A DNA stretch of 64,000 nucleotides from Fasciolopsis buskii (lineage: Eukaryota; Platyhelminthes; Trematoda; Plagiorchiida; Fasciolidae): assembly GCA_008360955.1 (NCBI GenBank), contig LUCM01008731.1:65382-129381 (forward strand). Reading direction: 5' to 3'. Each line of letters begins with the position of its first letter. The first letter of the stretch is position 1. Under the pieces are notes generated by a model. That model was not told the DNA's origin and did no database searches. It saw only the letters and a list, made by a program, of their open reading frames with translations. Positions 46,187 to 59,412 of this stretch are shown in pieces. The translations under genes and the position numbers were made by a program.

Positions 46187-48337
46187 AACTTGGCTCACAT
46201 GCTATTAACCCAAATATATTTCACCCCTAAAGATCCCTCCTATCTTGTATATAAACGCAAGAATTGAAAATAAACCCCCTAGCTTCTCGGTGCCTTCGGT
46301 TGACCAATCTAGGTCGTAGTCGATGCAGTCTATACCGGTGTTCCTCATCCACGCATTCTTACTGGTGGCCGAATTTCGTACTGCGATTTCAATTGCTAAT
46401 ACTACTACTGCTCTCTAGGTTACTTCGGAATTACATCAGAAAAATTCGGAACTTTGTCAGAATTACCCGGAATTATTAATTAACTGGGCGACTGATTTCA
46501 TTTCCGTAGATTTAAAACGTGACGCATTTGAAACGAACATGTTTTCGTATCCACGTCCCAGGATCCATTGATATGATCTGTGAACCACTCTACGATTTGC
46601 AAACAGGCGCCCATTTTTCAGATCTTGTGAGACGGAAGTCCGTTTCTCTTTTGCCCACAGTTAGCGATTTAAGCCATCTGAACATTTAAAAATGAAATAA
46701 AGAGCATAAGCCTAGTTCAAGGACTGTCTTGGATTTTTTCCATCAGACACCGCACATTCTATTCCCAGATTCTATACAAGGGGAGGGCCTGAACATGTTT
46801 TAAGAGTGTAATTTGAGATAAGTACTGTGCAAACGAAGAAAAGCTCACCGACGAAGCTATGAAGACGCAGAATTTTAAGCTCAGATGTCGCCTTTGCGTT
46901 GTAATTAGAAAATAGCAGTGAAATTGATGTTTGCCTAATTATTTGGGACTGAGTGTGCAATAACGTTCGAAAACGACGGCCCTGTAATCGTTATCTTTAC
47001 GACTCTAACTGTCACGCGGACTGCCGTGTAGGTGACAGCAAGAACTAGAAGGAACCACAACCAATACTACTGTAACTACGTCGCTACTAATACTACTGCT
47101 ATTACAAATGGCAGCAACAATAATAATAACTGGAGCAACGATGCCCATGAAAAGCTTGGTGGTTCTAAAGCTGCAGTGAATGCACTATCACCTACTTCAA
47201 GGTACCCATTTGCTACTTTTCAACAAGATTCCCAAAAACCATATGTTTTCGAAAGTTCGAAACCGCGCCTTTTAACTATTCGCCGGCAGATTGTGCTCTC
47301 CCGAAATTTAGCCACATTGCTGATATGCGACGGAAGGCGGCCTTTAGTTGTGTTTCTCAAGCACACTTTGGAGTACTTCGGATGGTCGTGTAGTTTGATG
47401 TATTCATTCAGTTAGTACTTTCATAGTTACAGTTACTTAATCCTCTGGACTATTTCCTCTTCGTAGTCGGGATCAGCCTTCTCCTTCACTTCACCACTCA
47501 GCTTGATGTGTGAGGAGAGAGAAAGGGAGAGTAGGATATGAATAAATAGATTCGCAACTCTCGTTCTTCCGGACATAGTTTGCAAGTTCTTGTTTGCTGT
47601 CAACGCACGGACAATCACGTAGACTTCACGAAAACCGGTCGGTGAAGAAAGAGTATTCACTACTACGAAGACGAGTCTCGCGCTCCACAACGTCCGTGCA
47701 TTTAGGATACAGTATTTCATAGCTACCCTGAATGCTGGACTGGAACGTAGAACACCGGAAACATCACTAGGCACAGTGCACCGAACGTTTCACCATTGTT
47801 CTCAATGGGACATTTCGACCTGAAATTATAGTTTACATACTGTTGGTTCTACACGGGTAACAAAGAATGCCGATTTTTACAGGTTTTATTTTAGAAATTT
47901 GTGTGAAGTCATTTTCTGGCCTTGGCTTCCTGTCAAGCGGTTATTCATTCCAATAGCACTGTCGTAAAATGTAACTTAGAGGCCAAAACAAAACACCCTG
48001 GTTGCCATGCAGTCATATTCACATCTAGTCCTCATGGATTTGTCTGAGTATCATTTTCGATTAGGTGAATATGCACTACACCGGTTTTTACGCAGTCACT
48101 AGCATAAAGCGCTTTTGTGTCCCATTAAGGTAAACAAGTAATTAAAACTTTTTTTCGAAAATGTCAGTACGAAAAAGATTACTCATTTTGATGTATCCAT
48201 AGCGCATACGGTAAAGGCCATGGCAATTAGAATACACTGCGGAGAATCGGCGGTAGTTAGACCATTTGCGCACTTACCTGCGGACTGATCGGAGCTGGCA
48301 CCATAGGGAGAACAACCTTACAAATACTTGCCTTAAT

Positions 48338-48446
48338 GAGCCCACGTACAAGTCACATGATACAGTCCGATACAATTTCGCGCTAGCTTGCCCAAACAAC
48401 TGGTCAATGAGAACCGTGGGGACAAGCGGTCGTGAAGTCCAAATAT
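48338..48446 (+). repeat. Dispersed repeat family R3, copy 3
   Basis: The best-preserved copy for comparison. It contains GATACAGTCCGATACAATTT and, later, GAGAACCGTGGGGACAAGCG. A CAG/GTAAGT donor-like site on the minus strand at 48280 lies just outside it. Confidence 0.55.
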
Positions 48447-48790
48447 TCCTCGAAGGCGATTTGATTGAACGTATCCCACCAAACGTGATCTCATGAATTT
48501 TATATATAATCCTATCAGTTGTTACTACAACTCGAACGTGTTTCCCTTCTGTTGTGGTCTTCTCGTTGTCTTTGTTTACATAGCTCGGGTCGGAGCCAGT
48601 TCAGTGTCTACTGGTAGTTTGCATCCGTTCATTATTGCGGCTGACCGAATTCCGTATACTAATTTAAAGTCTAAATGTTGCAGATGTTCAAACTTCTCTA
48701 ACATTCCATTTAGAGAGAAGCCATTTAGTTTCTGTCAAAGCGGCCTGGCAACTCAACGAGTCTTATTCAGGGAGTGGCAAAAGCAACCAG

Positions 48791-48811
48791 TTGTGTGTGT
48801 GTGTGTGTGTG
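48791..48811. repeat. (GT)n microsatellite
   Basis: Uninterrupted GT run inside an unassigned plus-strand open frame (48493-48888). Confidence 0.85.
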
Positions 48812-49299
48812 GCATTTGTCTATCTAACATGAACAGTGGGACGAGATTTCGGTTTGTGGACAGAAAGGAGATGGGTTTGGGTACTTAGTGGTACCATCGA
48901 CAGTATCTACCTTGTACAGTTGGGAAATACTGTCATTGGATCGAAATGGAATTCTTCGGAATCCCTGATAAGAAGTGCACGATGTTTACATAAATTTTAA
49001 AAAATTCTATAGGGCAGTATTTTTTACAAATAAAACCAGGATGTTTTCTTTCGGCATTATGTAGCCAACGACAGATCGTAGGAGCACGGTATCACAATGC
49101 ATTTGCAGATGCATAAAAATTTTAAACAGATGGCTATTCCATTCTTTGATGGTTCGGATTTTTCCGCTGTTAATCAGCTCCAGGTCATGGTTTAGTATCA
49201 TTTCACGTCCTTTTACTAGCCTGAAATTGGCTTTACTGGCCCTGATCCACAGTGCAACAAACAAGCGGTTTTGAACAAGGTATCAAAGGTTGTACAACA

Positions 49300-50490
49300 C
49301 ACTTGAAGGACTAACTCATGAGGAACAGGCTAGTTTGCACCTATCAAATGTTTAAACTCCGACACCTGCTATTCTACCGATCTACTTTCCAAAGACCAAC
49401 GATCATTGTGTTCCTGGACACTGAAGCAGCTTTTGATTCTGTTGATAGGGCTGCACTGTGACAATGTTGAAGAATCGCGTACCTGGGAAGTATATGTCGA
49501 ACCAGAAAGAGTTGTACCGTCATACCTCAGAACGGATTAGGGTTTAATACTAGCTGCCACCACCATTCGTAGTCTCCAACAGAGTACGGCGAGGATGCCC
49601 TATATCCCCATTTCTTTTCAACTTTGTCATAGAGGATGCTCTACAGAACGCCGTATCTGGTTTTTAGGAAGGCGGAGTTGTATTCCTCCCAGAGAACAGA
49701 GCATTTGACTTAAAATATGCTGACGATACTGCCTTATTGAGTGGCAATCCACAGACGGTTCGGCAAGCATTGGACCGTTTGACGATTGAAGTCTCGAGAT
49801 ACAGCATGTACTTTGCACCTTACAAATGCAAGACTCTTCAAAACCAGTAAGAATGCGTGGCTGCACTCACCCTTTGTAGCAATCGGTGAGTAGTCAATAG
49901 CTTCAAGTACCTCGATAGTCTAATCACAACTGACGGTGTTGAGGAGGAGGTCACATCGTGAATTGCGAAAGCCAGAGCAGGTTTCGCGAACCTTCCCCCA
50001 CAGTTTGCAGTGTCTCACTTGACTGTTGCGACACCTCGCCTATCCGCGTTGACGATGCCCGGCGGTTTTCTTTTTTCGATCACCGGTGTTTCCGAAGCGT
50101 CACTCGTGTCTAATGGGAACATCAGGTGAGCAATAATGAAGTTCGTCGTCATGTGTTGGGTGCAGATGGTCGTCCTTTACTCAGATAATCGTTCTGCGTC
50201 GCCTTCAGTGACACGTATTGCCTAAGCCTACCTACCGTTTACTTTTTCGTGCTGCTTTTGCACGTGCTGGGAAATGCTGGAAGAAGCGAAAGGAGGTCAA
50301 GTTATGATTTGCCATAGAGGTATGAAGAAGTTAGCTTTTGCTTTGACCCCGGTTGGTGCTTCTCGCTTCTTGATTGGAGCCCAAGAGATGAGGATAGCTG
50401 TTGGTTGAAGACGCTGAGTGATATGGTTCAGAACCGAAGTCAGCTATGCGAATGCTGTGTGCTGTCTGCAGAACGCTTTTCACCTAACAA
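49300..50490 (+). pseudogene. LINE family B reverse transcriptase relic, longest copy
   Basis: In order: a fragment of the entry helix region with YQMFKLRHLL, then motif A FLDTEAAFDSVDR (49411-49449). Next come VSNRVRRGCPISPFLFNFVI, LKYADDTALLSGNPQ with an intact YADD at 49716-49727, then SRYSMYFAPYKCKTL and FKYLDSLITTDG. A C-terminal segment follows with DHRCFRSVTRV, HQVSNNEVRRHVLG and WLKTLSDMVQNRSQ. It has few stops compared with the other relics, mostly isolated TGA/TAG codons and a handful of frameshifts, so it is probably the youngest LINE here. No endonuclease domain lies upstream in frame, so it is 5'-truncated near 49300. Confidence 0.85.
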
Positions 50491-53400
50491 TAATCTGAAG
50501 ACGATCAAAATAATCACGAAAGGAGAAGTATGAAAACACACCAAAAACCAATTGGTTTGTCTTGGTTTATTATCATTTTCCTTCTTATCTATTCCTTTTC
50601 TGTAAAATTGTGCTTACATGTTGCAGCGTTGGTTGGTGTGGCTCAATCAAATGAGTTCGTAAACCAGTGTGAATTTCGTCAATGTGTTCAGTTTAGTACG
50701 TATTTATTCTAATCCACGTCGTGACCAGTAAAATCAGCCTGAGACCATAAAACAACCACGCGGTTCTGCACGAATACCGAAAGCCAATTAACAACGGGGA
50801 AATTGCCGTTTATGGTAAGCACCATGACTATTTTGTCATGAGCAATCAGTTGACTGGATTCGTAAGTGTGCTCGGGAATCAGCTTCATCCTACAATCCCA
50901 ATCACTGGTCCTTCTGCCGATATTGTAATAATGCCCCTGATGGTTGACTATGCAAAGTTTAAGCGCAATATAAAGTGATGCCCTGCAACTGAAACTGCGG
51001 CACAAATTTCTTAAACCATGGAAGATATTCCACAAGAACTGTGAAGTTTGGATTAACAGAAGTGAACGTCCGTGCTGCTTTATTATTTCTAATTAAAGAT
51101 TGCGTGTTTATGCTTAATGCATATATATATATTGTTGAGTATGGAATATCTCATCTTAAGATACCATGCAATAAGCCTACGAACTTCTGACTACTCTACG
51201 GGAGCCAAATAAAATCAGTAGGAGTCTAACAGTCCACGTAACAACCAAGGCAATGCATCAGCCAAAAGGTTGCTTTTCTTCTTGCCCACTAATTTTAACA
51301 AAATCCATTGATTAGTTTTGCCCTACACTCCTTTCTGAAGTCTTTGTTGAGGTTCGCCAGGTAAACAGTTGGAATTATCAAGGTGGAGGGGTAAATTCGA
51401 CTCTAACAAAATGTCGGGCACAGTAGATCAGTTAGTAAATCTAAAACCATCTAGATTATCCTTCATTACTGTCTTTCTTGATCTTCCAATTTACAAATCA
51501 GAACGAGTAGAAACAATAACTCAATGCCATCGAGAATAATGTGGATAAAAGGATAGAATGGAAGAAAGATTAAACGTATGACGAGAAGACAAGTCATTTT
51601 TCTCCCAGAATTACACGATCCAATTCGCAATTACCTCCGCTCCTCAGACATGCGAACCCTGTGTTGTCCTGTTAAACCGTCCTCAAACATGTGTGCTCAC
51701 TCAGAGGATTGTGACTAGAATTTGATTTGAATCATTAAAGGTATGAATGTATAATGCCTGCTTCTGACATCGCCACATAGTGCTGTTTGCCCGGCAAGTG
51801 ACAATATCATTTCATAATGTCACTTAGCGTCTCGCTATCATTAAACCCCAAGAACTTTTCGAGATGCGTTCTGTAACTAGTGTAAGCAAGTCCTGTAATT
51901 TAGTTGTTCGACGATTGTAATTCGTTTCCGAAGGTAATTTTGTTCTTATCTTTGTATTATCGCAAACTTTAACTTCTCGCATTAGTTAACGCTCCTAGTT
52001 CATTATCAAATGACTACTTTGTCTGAAGGGTAACATACACAATCGTCTGTAAGTCACCAATCAACATGACCGGGGAGCATTCGTGCATTCATGTCACCTC
52101 GTGAGGTCACCAAACGAAATTGGGCAGATTCCGGGTGTTCGGACACAAGAGTACAATTTTCCAACATGTTTAACAATTCATGAGCCGAATGCAACAGACG
52201 GGATAGATAGAAACACCAATATGTGCATAACTTGTGGCTGTAGTTTTACATGTTCACAAGCTCATCCCTAAGCCAAATTACGTGAGCTTTGTAGTCATCA
52301 AACTGACAGTAACAGATTACATCAGAATCGGAAGCTCCGTTTAATCTGAGTTACTTTGTTGATCACTGGCATGTTCAGCATGGAGCATTGCATTCCAAAT
52401 TTTTACGATCTGAATTTTCGATATATATACATATATATGTATAAAATTACAGAACAAATACACAAACGGCTTCGAAAATAGTACCGGAAATTAAATGTTT
52501 ACACCGTGCCTCTATAACAATCGTCACCAAGGTAGTATACTTTATCAGTGATCTTCTCACCAAGATGAATTTTGCGTCTTGAGTAGACTGCATGGACAAA
52601 AGTCCACATAAACAACACAATAGTGATTTGCTTAAATTTCTTCCTAAGTAAACTCCTGATTATCTAGATGCTGTGAAAATCACCCATTCCATTATATCGC
52701 CACACTCAGGGACTATGTTGCAACCAGTTTAAGTCGACGAAAGATAACTTCCGCATAAAGAGGCCGTATATCGGCTGCTGTGTGACGATCCACAGAATTG
52801 GACTACTTGTATTCGACTGCCAATCTGCGGTCAAGCGACTGAAATCGTAAGTGGTTTCGAATGTAAAAATTCGAAATTTCAGTTCAGCCAATGGTTGCCA
52901 CTTTCTTATTGGGTCAATTAAAATCAGTACCCATTTCACATTCTGAAATGATGTACCGTTCGATATTCTTTTTAGTTGCACACGATCGGATGAATTCAGA
53001 GCCATTTATAAACGGGTTATTACTGGCGCGTAATTCAACACCTGAAAACGACTATCGAATTTGATCCAGGGGACAGAGCATCGCTGAAGTTCGAGATTGT
53101 GAATAAGGTCACTTTTGATTTTTCTTGTCCAATAGCTGTCTCCCAGTGTGAGTGGGCAGAAAGATGAATGTCAAAGCTTCCTTTGCTGCTGTAGCGGATC
53201 ATGATAACGGCGATGATGATGATGACGACGACAAAGTTGTTGTGGCAAATTTCATCTCCGGACAGATCATAAATCGAGAAGGATTTGGTGCCCGAATGAG
53301 ACGACGTTTTTGAGTAAATATTTATGCTTTGTGTCATCTCGAGTTCGTCTCCATTGTTGTTGTTTGGACAGCCTTGTACATGCGCTTTTGTGCACAAAGC

Positions 53401-54212
53401 GGCGCAGACGCAGGCCTAGGCACACACACACACACAGCATCTTCGTCGCTGTCGCATGCGCGTTGACGCTGTTTTGTACATGTACGAAGGAGTCAGCTGC
53501 CCTCGTTTGAAACCTATGCGAGATAGATCTATAGGACTGCTAGCTCAGAGACTACGGACACTATGGGCTACGTATAGGGCTCACGTGGTTTACAGTAGAG
53601 GAGTAATTCTTTCGACTAAAAAATTCTCCTCGGACCAACGGTAGTAAGCATGTCTCAGTGCTTTTCTTCCCTCGTTTTCTTCGTGTCTTTGTCACTTTTC
53701 CCCCTTTTCCGTTTCCAGCAATTCGTTTGGATTATAAAGTTCCTTTCGGTATTGGGCATGCAAGCTTTCTTCGCATGTGTGTATTTGTGTGTGGGAGGTA
53801 TGTGCACGTGCGTGAGGGCTGTCGCGTTTGGAGACAGTCATAGGTTACACATCAGTGATTTATGGTTGTCCATCTGGATGTATGTCCAACTGAAGATCAT
53901 CTTTTGTTTGAGTTTAAAGTCCCGTGCTTTACCATGCTGATTACCCGCTGTGATATGAAACTAAATACACCGAGGTTTTCTACCTCTATCTGTGAACTCC
54001 GTTTTCCCCGGAGGCATGTAAATGAATACCACGAAGGCATTTGTAATAAATACACCCCAAGAGGTATGATGGCTGTATTATGTGTTTATTATATCGATAT
54101 ACAGAGTTGGCGCGTTCAAGACAACTAAATCCGCCTCACGTCTCTGCAAGGAAAAGAAGAAACTTGGAACCACACAAGCACAGAGTGTTAAAAACGAAAT
54201 CAAGTCAAAACA
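50491..54212. other. No supported gene
   Basis: Minus-strand frames at 50709-51035, 52706-53005 and 53035-53397 (99-120 codons) have no recognisable similarity. The hydrophobic frame at 50530-50712 probably lies in the LINE 3' region. Short (TA)n (51118-51131) and (CA)n (53420-53437) runs are present. Confidence 0.35.
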
Positions 54213-54550
54213 TTAAGCCTTCGAGTTAGTCAAGCTGACAAAGCTTTCTGGAGGTAGGTATTTAGGGTAACCGCAATCATGACCAACTTCATCACCGTCC
54301 CAAGCCTGATCATTATGGGCATAAATCAACCGTTTCTGCAAGTTCACGAAAGGCTGATTTTGATCTACAGCAGCCACTGGACAAGATGTGACAAATCGTA
54401 AGTGTAGTGGGCTTAATTGAGAGTAAGCCTTTGAAATTTGGCCCTTAGGCAACCGTTTCAGAGGACTATTTCGAATATCCGCGCTAGTTTTGCGAGTGAA
54501 GTTTTCAAGCGAAACGAATTACATTTATGAGACTGTGTTTCACAGGTACA
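54213..54550 (-). CDS. Open frame, possible terminal exon
   Basis: The minus-strand frame is open for about 110 codons and ends at 54213. The segment includes KRLPKGQISKAYSQLSPLHL, RLIYAHNDQAWDGDEVGHDC and GYPKYLPPESFVSLTNSKA. Composition is protein-like, but the only AG candidates upstream (for example ACACAG near 54540) have weak pyrimidine tracts. No domain was recognised. Confidence 0.25.
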
Positions 54551-56280
54551 TCATTTGTTAATTTTGTGTCTGCATCTACGGTATTTTGTCAGTCTTACTA
54601 GTCTTTTTCAACATACGACAACGGATTCGACAACAGACCACTCATGCAAACATTAATTTTGTTGCTAATGAGGGAAATGATAAATTTCTCTCTTGAAATG
54701 TGATACCAAGAAAAAAGTGAAGGCTATGGGTCAAGAATGACAGCTTTGGATATCGATCGCCTGTTCTAAGCAGTCGATTTCAGTTTAAAATTCCCCTTTT
54801 CTATGCTTATTCATGGAACTTAGACACGGATTAGTTTTTACGGCTTTCATTAACCAGAGTCTGGAATAAGTCCTGTATAAATGTAAATAGTGAACAAGGC
54901 AACATTCAGGATCAGTGGTCAACTCACCTTTGAATGAATATCGAACAGTTCTTCGTAGTTATTTTGTCTTATCTATCAATCGTCAGTAGAGCAATTCCGC
55001 TAGATTCTCACTGAGACTCAAGCCCGGTGTTCTCACAACCATTCGAACTGTTTGTCATCGGTCTACTGTAGATCAATCCTGAGTGGTGTGATTCCTTTCC
55101 GCACTTAGTTTAGCATAGCAAAGGGTGTATTTGTCCTTACGGAGAATTTACTAGACATAAAAACTGATTTGGACCTGGGGAAGGGTCTGTTGCTAAGAGA
55201 CGAGCCTTTGAAAGGCGTCCCGGTGGGCCCTGAGATCCACAGGCACCGTGGACAATTAGTTGTAATGAATCCTAAGAAATCCTATGAAATGACCGCATAG
55301 TGATCTGCTGCATGGAACTGATCGATAACATTCTATGACGAATCCGTTCAAAATCACTTTTTTAAAAAGTATACATTTGTTTACGGACTAAGTCTTAGTT
55401 CAGGGATGCTGTGCTTTTGGCTACTTCAACAGGTACAGAAGCGTCGTAATAAACGTTATAATTCAGTGCACACCCTCTGATCTCTGCAATGTACATGTCT
55501 GTATAGATATAAGTTACATCTGTGTGCAGGCTATATTTCATCAGAACCACGGTGGAAAAGAGAAGCCAGGTGGCAGGAAGGTAGAAGACGATGCAGTTTT
55601 GTGCATAGTTCATTACACTTATTCGTTCATAACCCTCCAAAGGCAGCTTTTTGTCCTTTTTGAACCATGGTCTCTCTGTGGGCGTGTTACTGCACTTTTG
55701 TCCAAACACCAATAAAGGGTTAACTTGAGGGCTCCCATCCAGAGTGGTTGTCCTCCAAGTAGAATCTAACCTACTAGACCGCAAGAAGATTTCGTAACCT
55801 ACTGGAAGCCGGTGACTGACAAGTCAATTAGTTCGCCCTCGGATAAGGCCAAACATCCTGGGTGTCTAGTATACGCCTCCATCATACATGACGTTGAGCA
55901 TAGTGGAATACACTTCGTATGCTGCCTATGGATGATTTAGAATCAGGGTTTAACTAACTGTATTAGACTGACTACCAACGGCCAATCCAGGTTACATTAA
56001 GTGTTGGGCATTCTCCTCTACCTTCAGACTTTGGTGGGGTCACCTCCCCCCTGCGAGGATAGCGCGTAGGACTTTCTCGACAAAGCCAATTTGTAACAGC
56101 TTTTTGGAAGCTTATCTAACGAATTTTCATGCTCTTGGTGACCCCTTGAGACAATTATCCCAATCACAGTAAGTCCTCAGAGGCCCAATGTATTAGGTGA
56201 TCCGCCTGCCGTCCCACACTTCGGCAGTGCCTAACCCCATTTGGGTTTTGTGAATTTACAATCTACAAAAGTTTTAAGTA
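54551..56280. other. No supported feature
   Basis: A 129-codon minus-strand frame (55395-55784) lacks similarity and splice signals. Nothing else was recognised. Confidence 0.35.
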
Positions 56281-56595
56281 CTAAGTCATCACTTCCGGTA
56301 CTCCGATCAAGAGTCGGCAGAAATAAAGTACGGATGGCATAGATGGCATCCATCGATAGGTCCGGTAAAAACGTTTTGGGACTAAAACACCTGTCTTTGA
56401 CAAGTCCAGTATGTCACTAGGTAACTGATGAGCGCTAATAGCATTAAACTGATCTGCAGGAATTTTAGCTAACAGCAAAAGACCAGTGGTGAAAGATTCG
56501 AATTTGCAACGTTCATGGTAAAACTCCAAAGGGCTAGATCCCTTGATCACCGCTGGATAAACTCTGGTTCTGGAGTTTCGCGATGAAAAACTCAC
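56281..56595 (-). CDS. Open frame of unknown meaning
   Basis: A 104-codon minus-strand frame containing SSPLEFYHERCKFESFTTGL and LPSDILDLSKTGVLVPKRFY, ending at TAG. A possible acceptor (AAACTCCAG) lies near its start. The translated composition is plausible for protein, but there is no family match and no second exon. Confidence 0.22.
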   Translation of the reverse strand: MSFSSRNSRTRVYPAVIKGSSPLEFYHERCKFESFTTGLLLLAKIPADQFNAISAHQLPSDILDLSKTGVLVPKRFYRTYRWMPSMPSVLYFCRLLIGVPEVMT

Positions 56596-57154
56596 GTCAT
56601 TTTCATCAGATTATCTGCAGTGCTGCATACTACAATGGATTCGCCAAAATATTTCAGATACTACACTCATCAATTCAATCTGCTAAAATGCTACGGCAAG
56701 TTCTACATTCATCACTCCAGTTTCATTTATTTCTCTCTAACGGTTACTTTCTGGACCTGTCGATGGACACGTTAAGTCGTACTTCAAGGCAACGTACAAT
56801 GTACATCTGGACACCAACCACTAATTGAATCCCGAAATATGTTTCTGCCAGTCTCAAACAAGGAGATGTAGTTTTTGGGGTATTGAAGTTAAAAATTCTC
56901 TGACACTTCGCATTCATCTCGTGCGTAAATAGTTAAAAAGAACAGAAGTCGATTCGACTATCGTTCAGCAGAGTCTCCCTTCTCAAAATTCTTGTTTTTC
57001 GGCCACTCAAGTTCACGGATTTTCAGTTCAACTTACACATATAACGCACACATAACTATCGGATGATTTTTAGGGAATATTGTCCGGCTGGAAAGCAAGC
57101 ATTTGTGCTTATCAAATGCACGAACATGCGAACACATGTTACAAACTAGGAAAA

Positions 57155-57345
57155 TTCTTATCCTTTTATTTTTCAATTCCTTTATTAATGAAATAACAAT
57201 GTACATCACTTTTCAGGAAGGGGGCCGCGGCCAACAGAGGGCTGACAAGTGGGGAAGTTGACCGGCACTGGGAAGATTCGAGCTCGCGATCTTCACGTCC
57301 AAGCGTCGTGACCTTATCCGCTTGGCCACTGCCGGTCATACCATA
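57155..57345 (-). mobile_element. tRNA-derived SINE, copy 3
   Basis: On the minus strand the head begins GACCGGCAGTGGCCAAGCGG, containing a good A box, and the B-box region is GAGCTCGAATC. The flanks GACCGGCA and TGCCGGTC pair perfectly as an acceptor-like stem. The body (CCACTTGTCAGCCCTCTGTT) and the 3' end (TTCATTAATAAAGGAATTGA and AAAATAAAAG) match the other copies. This is the best-preserved tRNA-like fold of the family in the window. Confidence 0.8.
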
Positions 57346-59412
57346 TAGCATATACTTCGCTTCATATTTCTCTATAATTGGATTCGATTGATATATACAT
57401 TTGTTCCTACTGTACTGATAGTGACGAAAGCGCGTTTGTTATATGTCGAGCAGAAAAATGGTCGGATGTAACAGGTTTCAATGTGTATCAGATATCACAA
57501 TCCTAACGGTAAGCGGAAGTAAACGACTGACAGAGTACAGTCTTTTCCACTGAACGCTTCGTCCTTGGTCGTAGTAGAATGGGTTTATGCCTCAGCCACT
57601 GCACACAGAAGGGTACCGGCAACCGGGAGTTATGAAACTGGGATTTGGAACGACATAGAACCATACAAGCTCTCAACAGGTCAGTCGTGGTAACGCGGAG
57701 CGAGACAACGGATCGCGATCTACACCCAAAGCGACCGAATCCACTTGACCACTGTTGACGAATGCCACCAGCACTTAGAGCTAGAGTACCTTCACAATTG
57801 GGGCCGATTACCTGGTCCTTCTTAAATAGAGCACACAAAAAGACGAACTGTGATCCATTAATAGTTGGGAAATTTTGCAAATTTCATAACAGATTTATAT
57901 ACAACAATAAGAAAAATGCAGTGATATGAGTTGTCACCACAACTCATCATGTGTCTAGCTGAATTTTTGGTGCCCGGTTTATTACTGCGGTCAGTTTTTT
58001 CAATACTTAGCCATATTTTAACTAATACGCAAGCACTTGGACCGGAGAGAGTGAGAATGACAAGTATGAACAATGAATTAACCGAAGCGGAATTCCTTAG
58101 TTCAATTAATACCTCAGCGATCCAGTCAGTATTTTGTCGCCGAAAGATAACGAGTTTTCGACATCCGTAAGAATCCTTTTTTCTCGCTTCAGTTTAGTGA
58201 TTCATGCTTCCTTTCGCTCCAGGTTAGACATCTGGTTTCGGTGCATTCGCTGCTCCCCCACCCCTCCCCTCTCTCTTGCTAGTACCCGTCCCCTTTGCCT
58301 GCCTAGTTCAGCTGGTAGGTGGGCCCGGATACAGTTCCATCTGCGTTGCTTCAGGCTACTGTTATCCTACGCGCACACATGCATGTCAATCCCCTGGAGG
58401 GTCTGATAGCACATAACGAGGCAGTATGATCCAGGTGCGGTGCTCTCTTCCAGTGTGATGCCCATTGTTAGCACCATTTCGGACGGTTTTTCTTCATCAT
58501 ATCCGTTGTCGACACGCTTGGACAATCCGTGTTCTCCGTGTATGGCATAAACTGTGGGGTGGGGGTCGGACTGCTTTTTTCACGATCAGCTCGGAAATTT
58601 CAGGGTGACAAGTGTAACATGTGATCACGTAGCTTTTGTAAACATTTTGGGCGCAAGACTGTTTTCATCCATTTTGACTAACCCTTTTACCGAAGGACCA
58701 AAGTTATACACGTTTGCCTTATGTGGTTAATCGAAACAGGAATCTACCGCATTCACATTTTGAATTGAGAGAAATTCTGAACAAAGAATTCCTCTTTTAT
58801 TTTTCGTTGAAACCATTTTTGACGGGGTTATAGCATATCTGGGTAAGAATTTTGTCTTTTTAACAATGTGTCGGTTTATCGTTTTCTATTCGGGCAAGAG
58901 AATTCGGTGATCTGTCGCCGAAGGCACAAAATTATCACTTTTTGCTTGAACGCAGATTTGGTTCAATCGTTGTCGGCGAATGTACCCACTTCCAAATGGT
59001 TATAACAGAGTTTGAATAGTGTTTTATCAGGAAGATTAATGAGTTGGCTAAATATAAATTAAGGTTTGCATATCCAAGTCAGTTCCAAACACAACAAAGA
59101 CCAAAAGAAATGGAAGATTAATAGAAGGAAATACAGAAAAACAGGAACTAGTGGACAGATAGATAAATTTATTGACCATTTAACTGATCGACTGGTTGAG
59201 TGGGTGATTTACTGAATGAGTGATTAATTAATTAATTAATTCATGGATGGGTGGAAGTATGCATACCTGAATGAATTTCCTGTTGACTAATTTCAGATCT
59301 GCTTTGATTTGCTTTTGTTTGATCTTTCGGGACAATGATTTCCTATCCGTTGTTACTCCGATGACTTGTGTATTTCCCTACTCGCACTCTTCTCCCGATT
59401 ACGACCTGCTTT
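57346..59412. other. tRNA-like fragment and possible 3' UTR
   Basis: At about 57700-57760 (minus) a head resembling the SINE tRNA-like region (CAGTGGTCAAGTGG) is present without the SINE body. AATAAA on the minus strand near 59172 could serve the exon at 59413-59693 as a poly(A) signal. A minus-strand AATAAA also occurs near 58800. No gene is supported. Confidence 0.35.
59221..59241. repeat. (ATTA)n microsatellite
   Basis: Five or so ATTA units, within a wider stretch rich in GATT/TGAT-like tetranucleotides. Confidence 0.7.

Noticed and set aside
47433..47774. Minus-strand frame with KYCILNARTLWSAR, recalling the start of a LINE endonuclease (N-x-R-T-L)
   Set aside because: No further endonuclease motifs follow; the similarity is limited to a few residues.
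50530..50712. ATG frame starting MKTHQKPIGLSWFIIIFLLI with a GTACGT donor-like site, resembling a signal-peptide exon
   Set aside because: It lies immediately after the family B LINE ORF in a T-rich stretch that looks like the LINE 3' region, so the hydrophobic translation is probably incidental.
56421..56450. CTGATGAGCGCTAATAGC resembling a Penelope-type hammerhead start on the plus strand
   Set aside because: The GAAA box is absent (TTAAAC instead) and stems I and III cannot be drawn; possibly a relic, but not supportable.
57503..57880. 125-codon minus-strand frame
   Set aside because: It overlaps a tRNA-like/SINE-head sequence, and its openness is likely incidental.
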